Assembly (NCBI RefSeq): GCF_008035925.1
Contig: NZ_CP036264.1
Location: 1,957,409 to 2,021,408, forward strand
Direction: 5' to 3'
DNA length: 64,000 nt
Source: Stieleria maiorica
GTDB taxonomy: Bacteria; Planctomycetota; Planctomycetia; Pirellulales; Pirellulaceae
In this document: positions 12,167 through 23,325 of the stretch, piece by piece
Numbering within the stretch: the stretch's first letter is position 1
How the letters are laid out: every line of letters begins with the position of its first letter
The notes under the pieces: generated by a model
Databases searched by the model: none
What the model was told of the DNA's origin: nothing
The model's input: only the letters and a program-made list of their open reading frames with translations
Program-made: the position numbers and the translations under genes

Positions 12167-15100
12167 TTGAGCGGCACGGACGCCGAATCGCACAACCGCG
12201 CACCATCCGGGAACTCGTCTCGATGGATGGTCGTTGCGCTATTGATTGCGGCGATCGTTTTCATCTTTCGCTTCATTGCTCCCCAGACCGTCGGGGAACA
12301 AGTCCGACGCCATGTCGAACAGACGTTCCGCGACCACTATCCCGAATTGGACATTTCGATCGGACGGGGCCGGGTGGAACCGAACATCGGGTTGATCCTG
12401 GACGACATCCGCATTGCGTTGCCCGAGACGTCTGGATCGGGTGCGGGACGACGGGGACGGACGTTGAGCGAGCGTCTGGGGATCGCTGACGATGCGTCTC
12501 GCCAATTGGTCCAGATCAGCCAGATCGTGGTGGTGGCCAGTGCGGACGTTTCGAAGTTGTGGGAGCAAGAAAATCCGCTGGTCACGCGTCGGATTGTCGT
12601 CAGCGGCGTTCACGCGAACGCGTGGCTGGATCGCGACGGCAAGGTTTCGTTGGAGTCGCTGTGGCCGTTGCCGAAGTTTGGCAAGGTCGCCTGTCCGCGA
12701 ATTGAAGTCCGCGATGCGAAGATCGTCCTGGCCAATGAGTCGGTCGACGCGCGGCCCATCGAGATCGATCTGGCCCAAGCGGTGATCTTGAACCATGCCG
12801 ATGACGGATCGAATTCCACCGCCGGCAATCGCGAACGGAAGTCGGGCGCTGGGGGAGCGGGGGCTCCGCCGTCGACAGCCATCAGTATCAACGGTGCCGC
12901 GGCGTTCGCCGAACATTTTGCCGCGCAGGTGACGATTCGGAACGGACAAACCGATGTGCGTGCGGAGGTGCGTGGCGGCAGGCTGAGTGGCGATCTGATC
13001 GACCGCTTGCCGGCAATGCTCCAACAGAGACTTCAGCCGCTTCGAGGGCTGGAACTACTTGCCGACACGACCGCGATCGCACGGATCCAACCCGGCAAAC
13101 CGACCAATTTTGCAACCCGCAGCCGGATTCATGACGGTCGTTTTCGGCATCCAAAATCATCGATGCCGGTCAAGCAGATTCGCGGCGTCTTGAGCTGCCG
13201 GCCGCAGGGGGCGCAGCTCGAATCGTGCCAAGCCTTTTGGGGCGACGCTCGGATCAAGCTGGACGGATACACGACCGGCTATTCGCTGCCGCTGGAAGCC
13301 CACTTGGATGTGTCGGCGTACAACTTGATGCTGGATCAACGGTTGGCCGCCGTGATTCCCGAGCGGTTGGAAAGTGGTTGGAAAAAATTCGAGCCGCGAG
13401 GGTTGATCGATGTGACCAGGGCGCACCTGGACATCCTGGGGGATCGGATCGAAACCACTGCCGAGATCACTTGCAAGGGCGTCGACCTGAACTACGAAAA
13501 ATTCCCCTATCCGGTCCGACAGATCACCGGCGACCTGTTCATCGCGGACCATCGGGTGCAAACCGAACTGGTCAGCGGCCGGGTCGGCGGCCAGCTGATG
13601 CAGTGCGTTTTTGATCTACCCCTTCGGCCCGGCGCGCAGCATCCCCGCGTGTTTTCAGCGGCGATGGCTGGGCCCGTCGCCATCGATGGCGAATTGCTAA
13701 ACGCGTTGTCACCGCGCGGCGGCGAGGTCACCAAGCTGGAACAATTCATTCGCTCGCTCAACCCGCTGGGGGCGGTTCATTTGGTCCGCGGCACGATGCG
13801 AACCGACGCCGACGGCGTCAAGCACCAAGATCTGGAGTTGAAGGTCAGCGACGCGACGCTCCGGTTCAGCGGGTTCCCGTACCCGTTGTACAACGTCGCC
13901 GGCGACGTTCGCGTGATCGACGATCAGGTGACGCTCTCCGGGTTTCAAGGCTCCAACGCCAACGGCGGGTTGATTCGCTGTGAAGGCGATTACCGTGTTC
14001 CGCCCCGCGAAGGCCAAGCGGACGTGGCAGGAACGAACCCGCCGACACCACCGGCGATGGCGCCCCAGGCATCGCCTTCGCTGGTCTTGGATTTTGACGC
14101 CACCCGAATCTCGCTCGACGAGGCGCTGCGAAGCTCGCTTCCGCTGCCGTCCCGGCAAACCTGGGACGCCCTGGCACCGAGCGGTGTGCTCGATTCGCTG
14201 AAAATCAAACTCGTCCGTGATGCACCCAAGGGGCCGTTAAAGCTGACCGTCGTCGCCCACCAATTCGATGCCAAGCGGATCGGATCGGACACCCTGCGTT
14301 TGCAACCGATTGCCCTACCGTACCGATTGGACATCGTCGAAGCGGCGGTCCGTTATGAAGGCGGTCGGGTCATGATCGATGCCGTTCGCGCCGAGCACGG
14401 TCGGTCGCAGGTTTCCGCCGACGGCGGCTGTTGGCAACTCGACGACGGACGCTGGTTGCTTAGCGTCGACGTTCACAACGGCAGCCGTTTGATCCCCGAC
14501 GCCGAACTGATCAACGCGCTGCCGCAACAGATGCGTGGTGCGATGCGCGGGCTGAACCTCCGCGGACCGGTCGGAGTGAGCGGGCTGACCGAAACACTGC
14601 TCAGTGACGACAGTCATCCCGATCCGGTCTTCGGTTGGGACTTGCAACTGCAATTGGAAGGCAACCGGATCGGTGACGTCGGTCCGGTGCACGGGCTGAG
14701 GGGAGAGTTGTCGATCAAGGGCCGCAAGGACGCGCGCGAAATCGCCGCCGAAGGCGAGGTCCGCATCGATTCGCTGCACGTCAACGATCTACAAATCACT
14801 CGGTTGCGCGGGCCGTTCCAAGTCAGCGACGATCGGCTTCGGCTGGGCGGCGTGGGACGCGACGGCCAATTTCAACATCCGATCGAAGGCCGTTTGTTCG
14901 ACGGAACCCTTCGCATGGACGGCAACGTGATGCTGTCCGATGCCAGTTTCAACGTCCGCTTGGCACTGATTCAAGCCAAGCTGCCCGTGCTGCTGGCCGA
15001 ATTGGGCCACGGCAACAGCGAGCTGACCGGGACGCTCGTCGGCAGCACCAACCTGGAAGGCGTGCTGGGAACCACCGATCTGCTCCGCGGCCAAGGACAC

Positions 15101-15559
15101 GCCGTCGTCACCAATGCCAACCTCTACGAAGTGCCGGTGCTGATGCAGCTGTTGAACGTGCTGTCGATCACGCCGACCGAAGATGTCGCGTTTACCAACG
15201 CCGACGTCTTTTTTCGGCTGAGCGAAAACGAACTCTATTTTGACGATCTGAAACTGTGGGGCAGCTTGATCGCACTGCACGGCAAAGGAATGTTGGATCG
15301 CCGTCGCGAGTTGGACCTGACGTTCAACACCCGCGTCTCGCCTCGCAATACCTTCACCCGCATCCTCCGCCCGCTGATGGACCAGCGTTACACCCTGTGG
15401 ACCGTTGATGTGTCGGGGCCCGTTGATAACCCCAGCATCGAACGACGTGCCCTGGACGGCGTCGGCCAAACGATCGAACGGTTGTTCCAAGGGATGAACG
15501 GCTCGCCGGACGCCGATCGCAAGGACCGCTCCGCCGGCGTCGGCCGCGTGCTGCAGTAG
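12167..15559 (+). CDS. AsmA-like large envelope protein
   Basis: This 1130-residue protein has one N-terminal membrane segment (WMVVALLIAAIVFIFRFIA) followed by a very long beta-rich domain of repeated amphipathic strands. The C-terminal part (about 930-1105: LTGTLVGSTNLEGVLG, GHAVVTNANLYEVPVL, LDLTFNTRVSPRNTF) matches the AsmA_2/DUF3971 pattern. The family is thought to form bridge-like lipid-transport grooves or to affect outer-membrane assembly. The listed start is TTG at 12167; an ATG at 12227, right before the membrane segment, is the alternative. It follows the glycosyltransferase pair by about 85 bases on the same strand. No ribosome site decides between the two starts. Confidence 0.85.
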   Translation: MSGTDAESHNRAPSGNSSRWMVVALLIAAIVFIFRFIAPQTVGEQVRRHVEQTFRDHYPELDISIGRGRVEPNIGLILDDIRIALPETSGSGAGRRGRTLSERLGIADDASRQLVQISQIVVVASADVSKLWEQENPLVTRRIVVSGVHANAWLDRDGKVSLESLWPLPKFGKVACPRIEVRDAKIVLANESVDARPIEIDLAQAVILNHADDGSNSTAGNRERKSGAGGAGAPPSTAISINGAAAFAEHFAAQVTIRNGQTDVRAEVRGGRLSGDLIDRLPAMLQQRLQPLRGLELLADTTAIARIQPGKPTNFATRSRIHDGRFRHPKSSMPVKQIRGVLSCRPQGAQLESCQAFWGDARIKLDGYTTGYSLPLEAHLDVSAYNLMLDQRLAAVIPERLESGWKKFEPRGLIDVTRAHLDILGDRIETTAEITCKGVDLNYEKFPYPVRQITGDLFIADHRVQTELVSGRVGGQLMQCVFDLPLRPGAQHPRVFSAAMAGPVAIDGELLNALSPRGGEVTKLEQFIRSLNPLGAVHLVRGTMRTDADGVKHQDLELKVSDATLRFSGFPYPLYNVAGDVRVIDDQVTLSGFQGSNANGGLIRCEGDYRVPPREGQADVAGTNPPTPPAMAPQASPSLVLDFDATRISLDEALRSSLPLPSRQTWDALAPSGVLDSLKIKLVRDAPKGPLKLTVVAHQFDAKRIGSDTLRLQPIALPYRLDIVEAAVRYEGGRVMIDAVRAEHGRSQVSADGGCWQLDDGRWLLSVDVHNGSRLIPDAELINALPQQMRGAMRGLNLRGPVGVSGLTETLLSDDSHPDPVFGWDLQLQLEGNRIGDVGPVHGLRGELSIKGRKDAREIAAEGEVRIDSLHVNDLQITRLRGPFQVSDDRLRLGGVGRDGQFQHPIEGRLFDGTLRMDGNVMLSDASFNVRLALIQAKLPVLLAELGHGNSELTGTLVGSTNLEGVLGTTDLLRGQGHAVVTNANLYEVPVLMQLLNVLSITPTEDVAFTNADVFFRLSENELYFDDLKLWGSLIALHGKGMLDRRRELDLTFNTRVSPRNTFTRILRPLMDQRYTLWTVDVSGPVDNPSIERRALDGVGQTIERLFQGMNGSPDADRKDRSAGVGRVLQ

Positions 15560-15626
15560 TGGCATCCGGCGGCGGGCACGAAGAATCCACCGGGCGAGCA
15601 CGGATCGCGGGGTGAAGTTTCAAGTT

Positions 15627-15654
15627 TCATCATTCTGCCCCGAATCATTCTGCC
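15627..15654. repeat. Short dispersed repeat, ATCATTCTGCC motif, two direct copies
   Basis: The sequence holds two direct copies of ATCATTCTGCC separated by a few bases. The same motif occurs in both orientations at 53698-53823. It lies in the gap between the AsmA-like and DUF2200 genes. Confidence 0.65.
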
Positions 15655-15745
15655 ATCGCTCTCTTGATTCTCACCGGTCTTCCGCAGCGGTTATAAAAAT
15701 GAGATCAGTGGCATGTGATTGGTCTTCATTCAACGGGAACTCAAG

Positions 15746-16111
15746 ATGAGCGGCAAAAGCAGTCAGGACGAGCGAATCGCAAAGATGACGTTCGCTTCGG
15801 TTTACCCGCACTATCTGGCAAAGGTTGAAAAGAAAGGCCGCTCGAAAGAGGAGCTGCATCAGGTGATCAAGTGGCTGACCGGGCTGAACGAGCGGTCGCT
15901 GCAAAAGCAGATCAAGGACAAAACGACGTTTGAACAATTCTTTCGCGCCGCGACCATCCATCCGAACGCGCACCTGATCACCGGCGTGATCTGCGGCCAC
16001 CGGGTAGAAGACATCGAAAACCCGCTGACGCAACGGGTCCGCTACCTCGACAAGTTGGTCGACGAACTTGCCAAGGGACGGAAAATGGAAAAAATCCTTC
16101 GCTCCGTGTGA
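15746..16111 (+). CDS. DUF2200 family protein
   Basis: The 121-residue cytosolic protein matches DUF2200 almost throughout: RIAKMTFASVYPHYLAKVEK, ELHQVIKWLTG, NPNAHLITGVICG-like text (here HPNAHLITGVICGHRVEDIE) and the C-terminal RYLDKLVDELAKGRKMEKIL. The ATG at 15746 is chosen because similarity starts right there, although the frame extends upstream. The molecular role of the family is not established. It stands as a single gene between AsmA-like and DUF4349 genes with its own spacing on both sides. Confidence 0.93.
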   Translation: MSGKSSQDERIAKMTFASVYPHYLAKVEKKGRSKEELHQVIKWLTGLNERSLQKQIKDKTTFEQFFRAATIHPNAHLITGVICGHRVEDIENPLTQRVRYLDKLVDELAKGRKMEKILRSV

Positions 16112-16245
16112 CCACCGAGTCTCTATTGTCCGCGCCGCAGGCCGCATCCCATCGCTCCTGCATTCTTCCGAATTTTTGAAATCCGAATCGGCCCGTCGCT
16201 CGTCAGACCGGTAGTGCACCGCCCGCCCCAGACGAGGACCGAACC

Positions 16246-17148
16246 GTGATTGATCCATTGAAATCAAAACGCTTGCTGGCTGCCTTCACGTTCTGCCTGC
16301 CGCTGCTGGGGTGTGCTCAGCAATCCGAAAGCACCAGCATCGCCGAGGTGCTCGATCGTGCCGAAATCCAAACGTCGGCGGAGAATCCTGCGGTCGCCTT
16401 GGTCGCCGGAGGTGACGTGCCCGCGCTCCAGACGGCCGATCGATCGGTCTCCAAACGCAAGATCATCTACACGGCCGAAGTCGAATTGGTGGTCGAAGAT
16501 TTTGCAGCCTTCGAACGCCAGATTCCCGCCGTGATCGGCACCCACGGCGGGTTTGCCGCGGAGCGTCAGACCGATCGACGCCACGGCGACCACCGCGGCG
16601 GCACCTGGGTGATTCGCGTCCCGGTGGAAAACTACGACGCCTTTCTTTCGGGCCTGGATTCGCTCGGTTTTGCCAGATCCCGCAGCGAGACGTCCGATGA
16701 TGTGACCGAAGCCTATGTCGATTTGGAAGCCCGCATCAGCAACAAACACAAGCTGGAAGAACGCATCGTCGCGATGCTGGAAGAACGCCCCGGCAAACTC
16801 TCGGACCTGATGGAGATCGAACGGGAACTGTCACGGGTGCGGGAAGAGATCGAACGGATGGAAGGTCGAATGCGGGTGTTGACCGACCAGACGTCGCTGG
16901 CCACCGTGACGCTGCGGATCACCGAAGAAGCGACCTACCAGCCGCCGGCGGCACCGACCTTGGGCGACCGCATCGCGGCTACCTGGAGCGGTTCGGTCCG
17001 ATCGATCACCGGCCTCGCCAGCGGACTTGTGATCCTGGCGGTGGCACTGGCTCCCTGGACCGTAATCCTGCTACCGATCGCGATGATTGCCTATCGACTT
17101 CGCTCGCGGTGGATCGGTGTGTTTCGACACAACCTTCCGGCTTCGTGA
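16246..17148 (+). CDS. DUF4349 lipoprotein
   Basis: The 300-residue protein starts with GTG at 16246 behind a GAGGA-type ribosome site. A signal peptide ends in the lipobox LLGC (Cys about 23). The central DUF4349 domain is seen as IIYTAEVELVVEDFAAFERQ, the Gly-rich GTHGGFAAER, then a charged coiled coil (about 165-210, LMEIERELSRVREEIERME). A TM segment near the C-terminus (about 255-285) is followed by a basic tail. The topology suggests a periplasm-exposed lipoprotein with an additional C-terminal anchor. The function of DUF4349 is not known. An AT-rich inverted repeat follows 36 bases after the stop. Confidence 0.9.
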   Translation: MIDPLKSKRLLAAFTFCLPLLGCAQQSESTSIAEVLDRAEIQTSAENPAVALVAGGDVPALQTADRSVSKRKIIYTAEVELVVEDFAAFERQIPAVIGTHGGFAAERQTDRRHGDHRGGTWVIRVPVENYDAFLSGLDSLGFARSRSETSDDVTEAYVDLEARISNKHKLEERIVAMLEERPGKLSDLMEIERELSRVREEIERMEGRMRVLTDQTSLATVTLRITEEATYQPPAAPTLGDRIAATWSGSVRSITGLASGLVILAVALAPWTVILLPIAMIAYRLRSRWIGVFRHNLPAS

Positions 17149-17184
17149 TTCCTCGTCGTCTACGTCAGCCCAAAGGTCGGTTAA

Positions 17185-17252
17185 GATTGCAAATTGCAAA
17201 ATGAACATTTCCAATTGAAAATTTGCATTGTTCAATTTGCAATTTGCAATTC
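17185..17252. repeat. AT-rich inverted repeat built from AATTGCA units
   Basis: The left arm (17185-17207) and right arm (17229-17252) are near-perfect reverse complements, each containing two tandem copies of an AATTGCA/TGCAATT unit. The 21-base loop is also A/T-rich. It sits downstream of the DUF4349 gene in a high-GC genome, so it stands out strongly. It could end transcription or be a mobile palindrome. Confidence 0.7.
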
Positions 17253-17288
17253 TCCGTCCGCCCGCGTCCTCACGGCCCATCCTGTTTC

Positions 17289-17443
17289 GGCTAAAGCCCA
17301 ATACCGCTAAGTTAAGGCCGAGGGAGAAGCCCGGACGCTGGCGCGAACCGGCTGATGTCGGACGATGATCAACCGTTTGGCGCGAGCCTACGGGCCCTCC
17401 CCGCAGGAAACAACGCTCAACTTAGCGGTATTGGGCTAAAGCC
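17289..17443. repeat. Palindromic element with 25-base terminal inverted repeats (MITE-like)
   Basis: The ends, 17289-17313 and 17419-17443, are inverted copies matching at 23 of 25 positions around the core CCCAATACCGCTAAGTT. The 105-base interior has weaker internal symmetry (GGCGCGA twice, GAGGG against CCCTC). It has no coding potential. The compact size, terminal inverted repeats and intergenic position fit a non-autonomous mobile element. No flanking target duplication could be confirmed by eye. Confidence 0.7.
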
Positions 17444-17517
17444 AGGCCGAGCGGCGACAAATTTGAGAAGGAAGCGAAACCGGGGCAGACGCTTGAGCGG
17501 CTTCAGCCGATCGTCTC

Positions 17518-17757
17518 TCAGCCGATTTCCACGCAGTTGCAGACTTGGCCGAGCACGCCGGCTTGGCGGATCGCCGGAACCAGGGCTTGCTTGAGGGCGA
17601 CCGACGGCAATTGTCCGCGAAGCACGATTCGCGACCCCTCCATCGAAATCTCAAGGTTGGCCAAGTGGTCACAGAGTTCGTGGTGGGCACACAGAACCGA
17701 GTCGATTCGCTGGATCAGGCGGGTGAAACGCGAATCGGAAAGTTGTGATGTAGCCAT
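17518..17757 (-). CDS. Small BON-like protein
   Basis: The 79-residue frame from the ATG at 17757 reads as a BON-type alpha/beta fold: an N-terminal helix, then ANLEISMEGSRIVLRGQLPS and a C-terminal QALVPAIRQAGVLGQVCNCVEI. The strand-turn-strand with GxxxxLxGxLPS and the closing hydrophobic strand match BON domains, which are linked to envelope stress and lipid or chromosome binding in other bacteria. It lacks a signal peptide. The frame opens further upstream to 17829, but 17757 is the better start. It resembles the BON gene in the island at 39985-40230 in fold only. Confidence 0.65.
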   Translation of the reverse strand: MATSQLSDSRFTRLIQRIDSVLCAHHELCDHLANLEISMEGSRIVLRGQLPSVALKQALVPAIRQAGVLGQVCNCVEIG

Positions 17758-18408
17758 CGGGCTATCTCCCAAGCGGCGGAAGTGATTTTCGCTACTCGAA
17801 CAAGCGGACTTCTGCCGTTGAAGTGACAAACAAAACTGGAAATTTTGCCGGGACGCAGAAATATCAGGCGGAGACTCCTACGTCGAGGCGAATCGGAGTC
17901 AACATTTTGTTTTCGTGAAAAACGCGCAATGTCGATCTATCTACCGCAATCGTCCCTTAACGCTAATCAGATGCTCGAAAAAACGTTTTGTTTTCCAAAA
18001 ACTTTTTAAAAGTTCATGCCTTTCGGGCCGATTGAACGCTCCGCCCGGTTCCCCCCGTGCGCGCCGGCACAGGCAACACGGAAAGTACCGTTTTATTGTC
18101 CTGCTGGATGAACCCTCCCCGCGGGAGGGTTCGCAATGGCACGAGAGCATCGGCTCCAAATTTAGCCCCGGAACCGGAAAACGAATGAAGCCCCTCCCTT
18201 GAAGGATTTTTGTCGTCAGGTGGTGCGCTCGGTGCGGGGGTCTGTGGGAATCAAAAAAGCCCACCGATGGCAGCGCGAACCCACGGATCGTCGACCGCAT
18301 AATATCCGTGGATTCGCGCTGCCATCCGTGGGCACTGATCTCCTTGTGGTGTAGGGTGGCCGGCGAACAAATGAGTCCCCCTTTGCAACCCAACGATGGA
18401 GCAAACCG
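17758..18408. other. Gap with hairpins and a dispersed palindromic element, no gene seen
   Basis: The left part (17820-18030) is AT-rich and may hold the promoter of the small BON-like gene. At 18110-18132 a 10-base perfect stem (GAACCCTCCC) closes on a three-base loop. The rest is occupied by the palindromic element described at 18205-18345. No coding frame here has convincing codon use. Confidence 0.6.
18205..18345. repeat. Dispersed palindromic element, copy 1
   Basis: Core arms 18261-18288 and 18304-18331 are inverted copies matching at 26 of 28 positions (left arm contains GGCAGCGCGAACCCACGGAT), around a 15-base loop. A second copy lies at 59610-59747 with the same arms, the same A-rich lead (AAAAAGCCCAC) and partly conserved flanks. 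Two copies 41 kb apart in one window indicate a genome-wide repeat family. Confidence 0.8.
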
Positions 18409-18825
18409 ATGGCTGTCGAGATTCATGTGGTGTACACGGGCCAGCTCGGTTGCACGGCGACGCACGGCCCGAGCCAAACGACCTTGATTACCGACGCACC
18501 GCTGGACAACGGCGGCAAGGGGGAATCGTTTTCCCCGACGGACCTGGTCGCCGCGGCACTTGGTAGTTGCGTCCTAACGATTCTGGGGCTCGTCGCCGAG
18601 CGTCACGAGTTGGACATCAAGGGGACCGAAGTCCGGGTGGTCAAGGAGATGATCCAGAAGCCGGTCCGTCGGATCGGAAGTTTGCGGACGGTGGTGACGA
18701 TGTCAGCCGCCGCGGTGAGCGAGGCCGCGATGCGGGACCGGCTGGAATCGGCGGCGCGGAAGTGCCCGGTCCACCAAAGTCTTCATCCGGACATCGATGC
18801 GGCGATCGAGTTTGTCTATGTGTGA
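18409..18825 (+). CDS. OsmC family protein
   Basis: This 138-residue cytosolic protein of the OsmC/Ohr superfamily probably reduces organic hydroperoxides through two cysteines. The family frame is clear: GKGESFSPTDLVAAALGSCVLTILG carries the first cysteine and AARKCPVHQSLHPDI carries the second. The ATG at 18409 has GGAG about 10 bases before it. The gene converges on purM, and a shared palindrome between them probably ends both transcripts. The subfamily looks YhfA-like rather than classical Ohr, so the substrate is uncertain. Confidence 0.92.
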   Translation: MAVEIHVVYTGQLGCTATHGPSQTTLITDAPLDNGGKGESFSPTDLVAAALGSCVLTILGLVAERHELDIKGTEVRVVKEMIQKPVRRIGSLRTVVTMSAAAVSEAAMRDRLESAARKCPVHQSLHPDIDAAIEFVYV

Positions 18826-18868
18826 ATCGTCCACAGGGATTCCGCCGCAGCTTGGTTTTCGGGTCAAC

Positions 18869-18936
18869 GGTAGTGGGCGACGCGAGGAGTCCTTGCACTG
18901 CGCGTTTGGAAAGGACTCGTCGCCTCGTCCACTACC
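18869..18936. terminator. Palindrome between convergent osmC-like and purM genes
   Basis: Arms of about 26 bases starting GGTAGTGG...CGAGGAGTCCTT pair with three mismatches around a short loop. Convergent placement fits a two-way transcription end, but no T-tract follows. A partial copy of the left arm (GGACGACGCGAGGAGTCCT) occurs at 2424-2457, so it is also a dispersed repeat. Confidence 0.55.
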
Positions 18937-18960
18937 CAAAACCGAAGCGGTGGCAGATCG

Positions 18961-20019
18961 CTAAACGTAGCGAACCTTGCCGGTCCCGAAGGTGATGTTT
19001 CCGATCGGCGTGGCTTGGATCCCCAGATCGGCCAGTTGAGATTGGATGCTGGCGGCATAGAAATCACTGACGATCATGGCCATGCCGATGCCCATGTTGA
19101 AGACGCGTCGCATTTCGGCGTCGGCGACGTTGCCGGTTTGTTGCAGGAATCGGAAAACGGCAGGCGGTTCCCAGCTGGTCGGATCGATTTCGGCATCCAC
19201 GCCCGGGGGCAGGATCCGATCCAAGTTCTCTTCGATCCCGCCGCCGGTGATGTGGGCCAGACCGTGGATGACCTGTTTGACTCGGTAATGGTTTTGGACG
19301 GCCCGAACGGCGGCGACATAGATTTGAGTCGGCGTCAGACATTCTTGGGCGATCGTTTTGCCGCCCAGGGCCTCGGGGGTGGAATCCCAGGTCAGCCCTG
19401 CATCGGCGATGATTTTTCGCACCAGTGAAAACCCGTTGCTGTGCAAGCCACTCGAGGCGATCCCCAGCACGACGTCGCCTTCGCCGATCTGTTTGCCGTC
19501 GATCAGCCGTTTTCGTTCGACGACACCGACGGCGAAACCGGCCAGGTCGTAGTCATCATCGCCGTACATGTCGGGCATGATCGCGGTTTCGCCGCCCAGC
19601 AGTGCCATGTCGCCGGCGACGCAGCCGTCGCTGATTCCCTGGACGATCTGTTCCAGCCGAGCCGGGTCGTCTTTGCCCATCGCGACGTAATCGAGAAAGA
19701 ACAGCGGTTCGGCGCCGGTGCAGAGCAGGTCGTTGACGCACATGGCCACCAAATCGATTCCGACGGTGCTGTGGACGCCGGTGGTTTGAGCGATTTTCAG
19801 TTTGGTGCCCACGCCGTCGGTGCCGCTGACCAGTACCGGCTGTTCGTAGTTGCGGGCGAACAGTTTGCCGGCGAAATCGAGTTGAAACAGGCCCGCAAAC
19901 CCACCATCGCTGGCCAGCACGCGTGGGGAGAAGGTGCGATGCATCAGTTTGGGCAAACGCCGCATCGATTCGGCGTACACGTCGAGGTCAACGCCGGCGT
20001 CCTTATATGTCGCAGCCAT
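18961..20019 (-). CDS. purM: Phosphoribosylformylglycinamidine cyclo-ligase (AIR synthetase)
   Basis: The 352-residue enzyme closes FGAM to aminoimidazole ribonucleotide with ATP in purine synthesis. Recognised stretches are [14 protein letters not shown] at the N-terminus, [45 protein letters not shown], the glycine-rich [14 protein letters not shown], and [16 protein letters not shown]. Length is normal for PurM. The ATG at 20019 is chosen because homology starts directly after it, although the frame is open to 20112 with only a TTG start and no ribosome site is evident at 20019. It is monocistronic and convergent with the OsmC gene. Confidence 0.97.
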   Translation of the reverse strand: MAATYKDAGVDLDVYAESMRRLPKLMHRTFSPRVLASDGGFAGLFQLDFAGKLFARNYEQPVLVSGTDGVGTKLKIAQTTGVHSTVGIDLVAMCVNDLLCTGAEPLFFLDYVAMGKDDPARLEQIVQGISDGCVAGDMALLGGETAIMPDMYGDDDYDLAGFAVGVVERKRLIDGKQIGEGDVVLGIASSGLHSNGFSLVRKIIADAGLTWDSTPEALGGKTIAQECLTPTQIYVAAVRAVQNHYRVKQVIHGLAHITGGGIEENLDRILPPGVDAEIDPTSWEPPAVFRFLQQTGNVADAEMRRVFNMGIGMAMIVSDFYAASIQSQLADLGIQATPIGNITFGTGKVRYV

Positions 20020-20515
20020 GGAGGGGGGATCAGCAGTCAGGTTGGGAGTGGAAAATCGGGTCAGCGGCTCCAGTTTGACATCACCACGGCGGCTCTGGTA
20101 GCCGTCTGGCAATCAGAACGCCATTATCCGCGGTGTAGTGCGCGGCGATGTTCCACCCACCCTTGCGGGCCTCCGATGGCGGTCATTGAGGCCGCCAAAA
20201 ACGCCGGAAAACGGTAAACTGTGCCGGTTGACTAAGTGATGTCGGGGCCAATTCCCGGCTGATAGGTCCGACCGTCAGTGTTTCACCAACCGTTTCCTGA
20301 GGCTTCTTCGGCAATCCATCGCTAGGCGTCATCGCATGCTCGGCGGCCTGCCTGTTTTCCAAACTCCGCCCCGTGTCTGACAGAACAATGGTCAGCAGGT
20401 GGTAGGGTTTCTGGCAAGCATTGTGCAGGCACGTGATGCAGGCGCATTGGAGGTGGCACATGGTGTGCTCACCCCACAGACGCGTTCAGAAAGGATTGCA
20501 GGAGACACTCACAAC
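20020..20515. other. Divergent intergenic region purM / glgX
   Basis: About 500 bases separate the divergent purM and glgX starts. The glgX side carries an AGGAG ribosome site at about 20500. Promoters for both genes must lie here, but no single -35/-10 pair is convincing by eye. Open frames in the region lack codon bias. Confidence 0.4.
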
Positions 20516-22618
<2,103 letters not shown>

Positions 22619-22745
22619 GGACGCGAAGCGGCGAAAATAACCGCCACTCGCTTCACCTTGCTCAGATTTGTTACACTCTGGAGAGCCCGATCTCGGCACC
22701 GTTTGCCGGCTCGGGTTTTTCCATTGGAATCGATTCGGAACGGCG

Positions 22746-23321
22746 ATGCTTCTATCGAGCGACGAGATTCACCGGCGGCTGCGACTGGACGAAATCAAGA
22801 TCGATCCGTTCGACCCCGCCCGGTTGAACCCCAACGGGTACAACCTCGCCTTGCACGACGAACTGTTGGTTTACGAGGAAGTTGTGCTCGACGTCGCGGT
22901 CCCCAATCGCTATCGGCGACTGGAGATCCCCGCCGAAGGGCTGACCCTGCAACCCAACGTGTTGTACCTGGGCCGAACGGTCGAATACACCGAGACCCGG
23001 GGCTTGGTGCCGATGATCCAAGGCCGTAGCTCGCTGGGCCGATTGGGGTTGTTCATCAACCCCGGCGGATCGCTGGGCGACGTGGGCTATTGCGGCACCT
23101 GGACGTTGGAAATGCATTGCGTCCAACCGGTCCGGATCGTCCCCGGCATGCAGATCTGTCAGATTTATTATCAAGAACTCAGCGGCGACGGTGCGGCGTA
23201 CTGTAGTGACAAGTATCAACACAGCCGCGACATCCAACCCAGTTTGATGTACCGCGAATTCGGCGGCACGGTTGACGAAACGCAACTGGAGCTTAACTTC
23301 GGCGAAACTCCCAGCCGTTGA
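22746..23321 (+). CDS. dcd: dCTP deaminase family protein
   Basis: This 191-residue cytosolic trimer-forming enzyme is expected to turn dCTP into dUTP. It begins MLLSSDEIHRRL, and the substrate-binding IQGRSSLGRLGLFI and GTWTLEM (with the catalytic Glu) correspond to the RSSxGRxGL and xTLEL motifs of the family. The start at 22746 precedes the conserved N-terminal helix; longer upstream frames are not conserved-looking. The gene is followed after 4 bases by the DUF2141 gene, forming a three-gene plus-strand operon with an ABC permease. Bifunctional dUTPase activity cannot be judged from sequence. Confidence 0.92.
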   Translation: MLLSSDEIHRRLRLDEIKIDPFDPARLNPNGYNLALHDELLVYEEVVLDVAVPNRYRRLEIPAEGLTLQPNVLYLGRTVEYTETRGLVPMIQGRSSLGRLGLFINPGGSLGDVGYCGTWTLEMHCVQPVRIVPGMQICQIYYQELSGDGAAYCSDKYQHSRDIQPSLMYREFGGTVDETQLELNFGETPSR

Positions 23322-23325
23322 TCGC

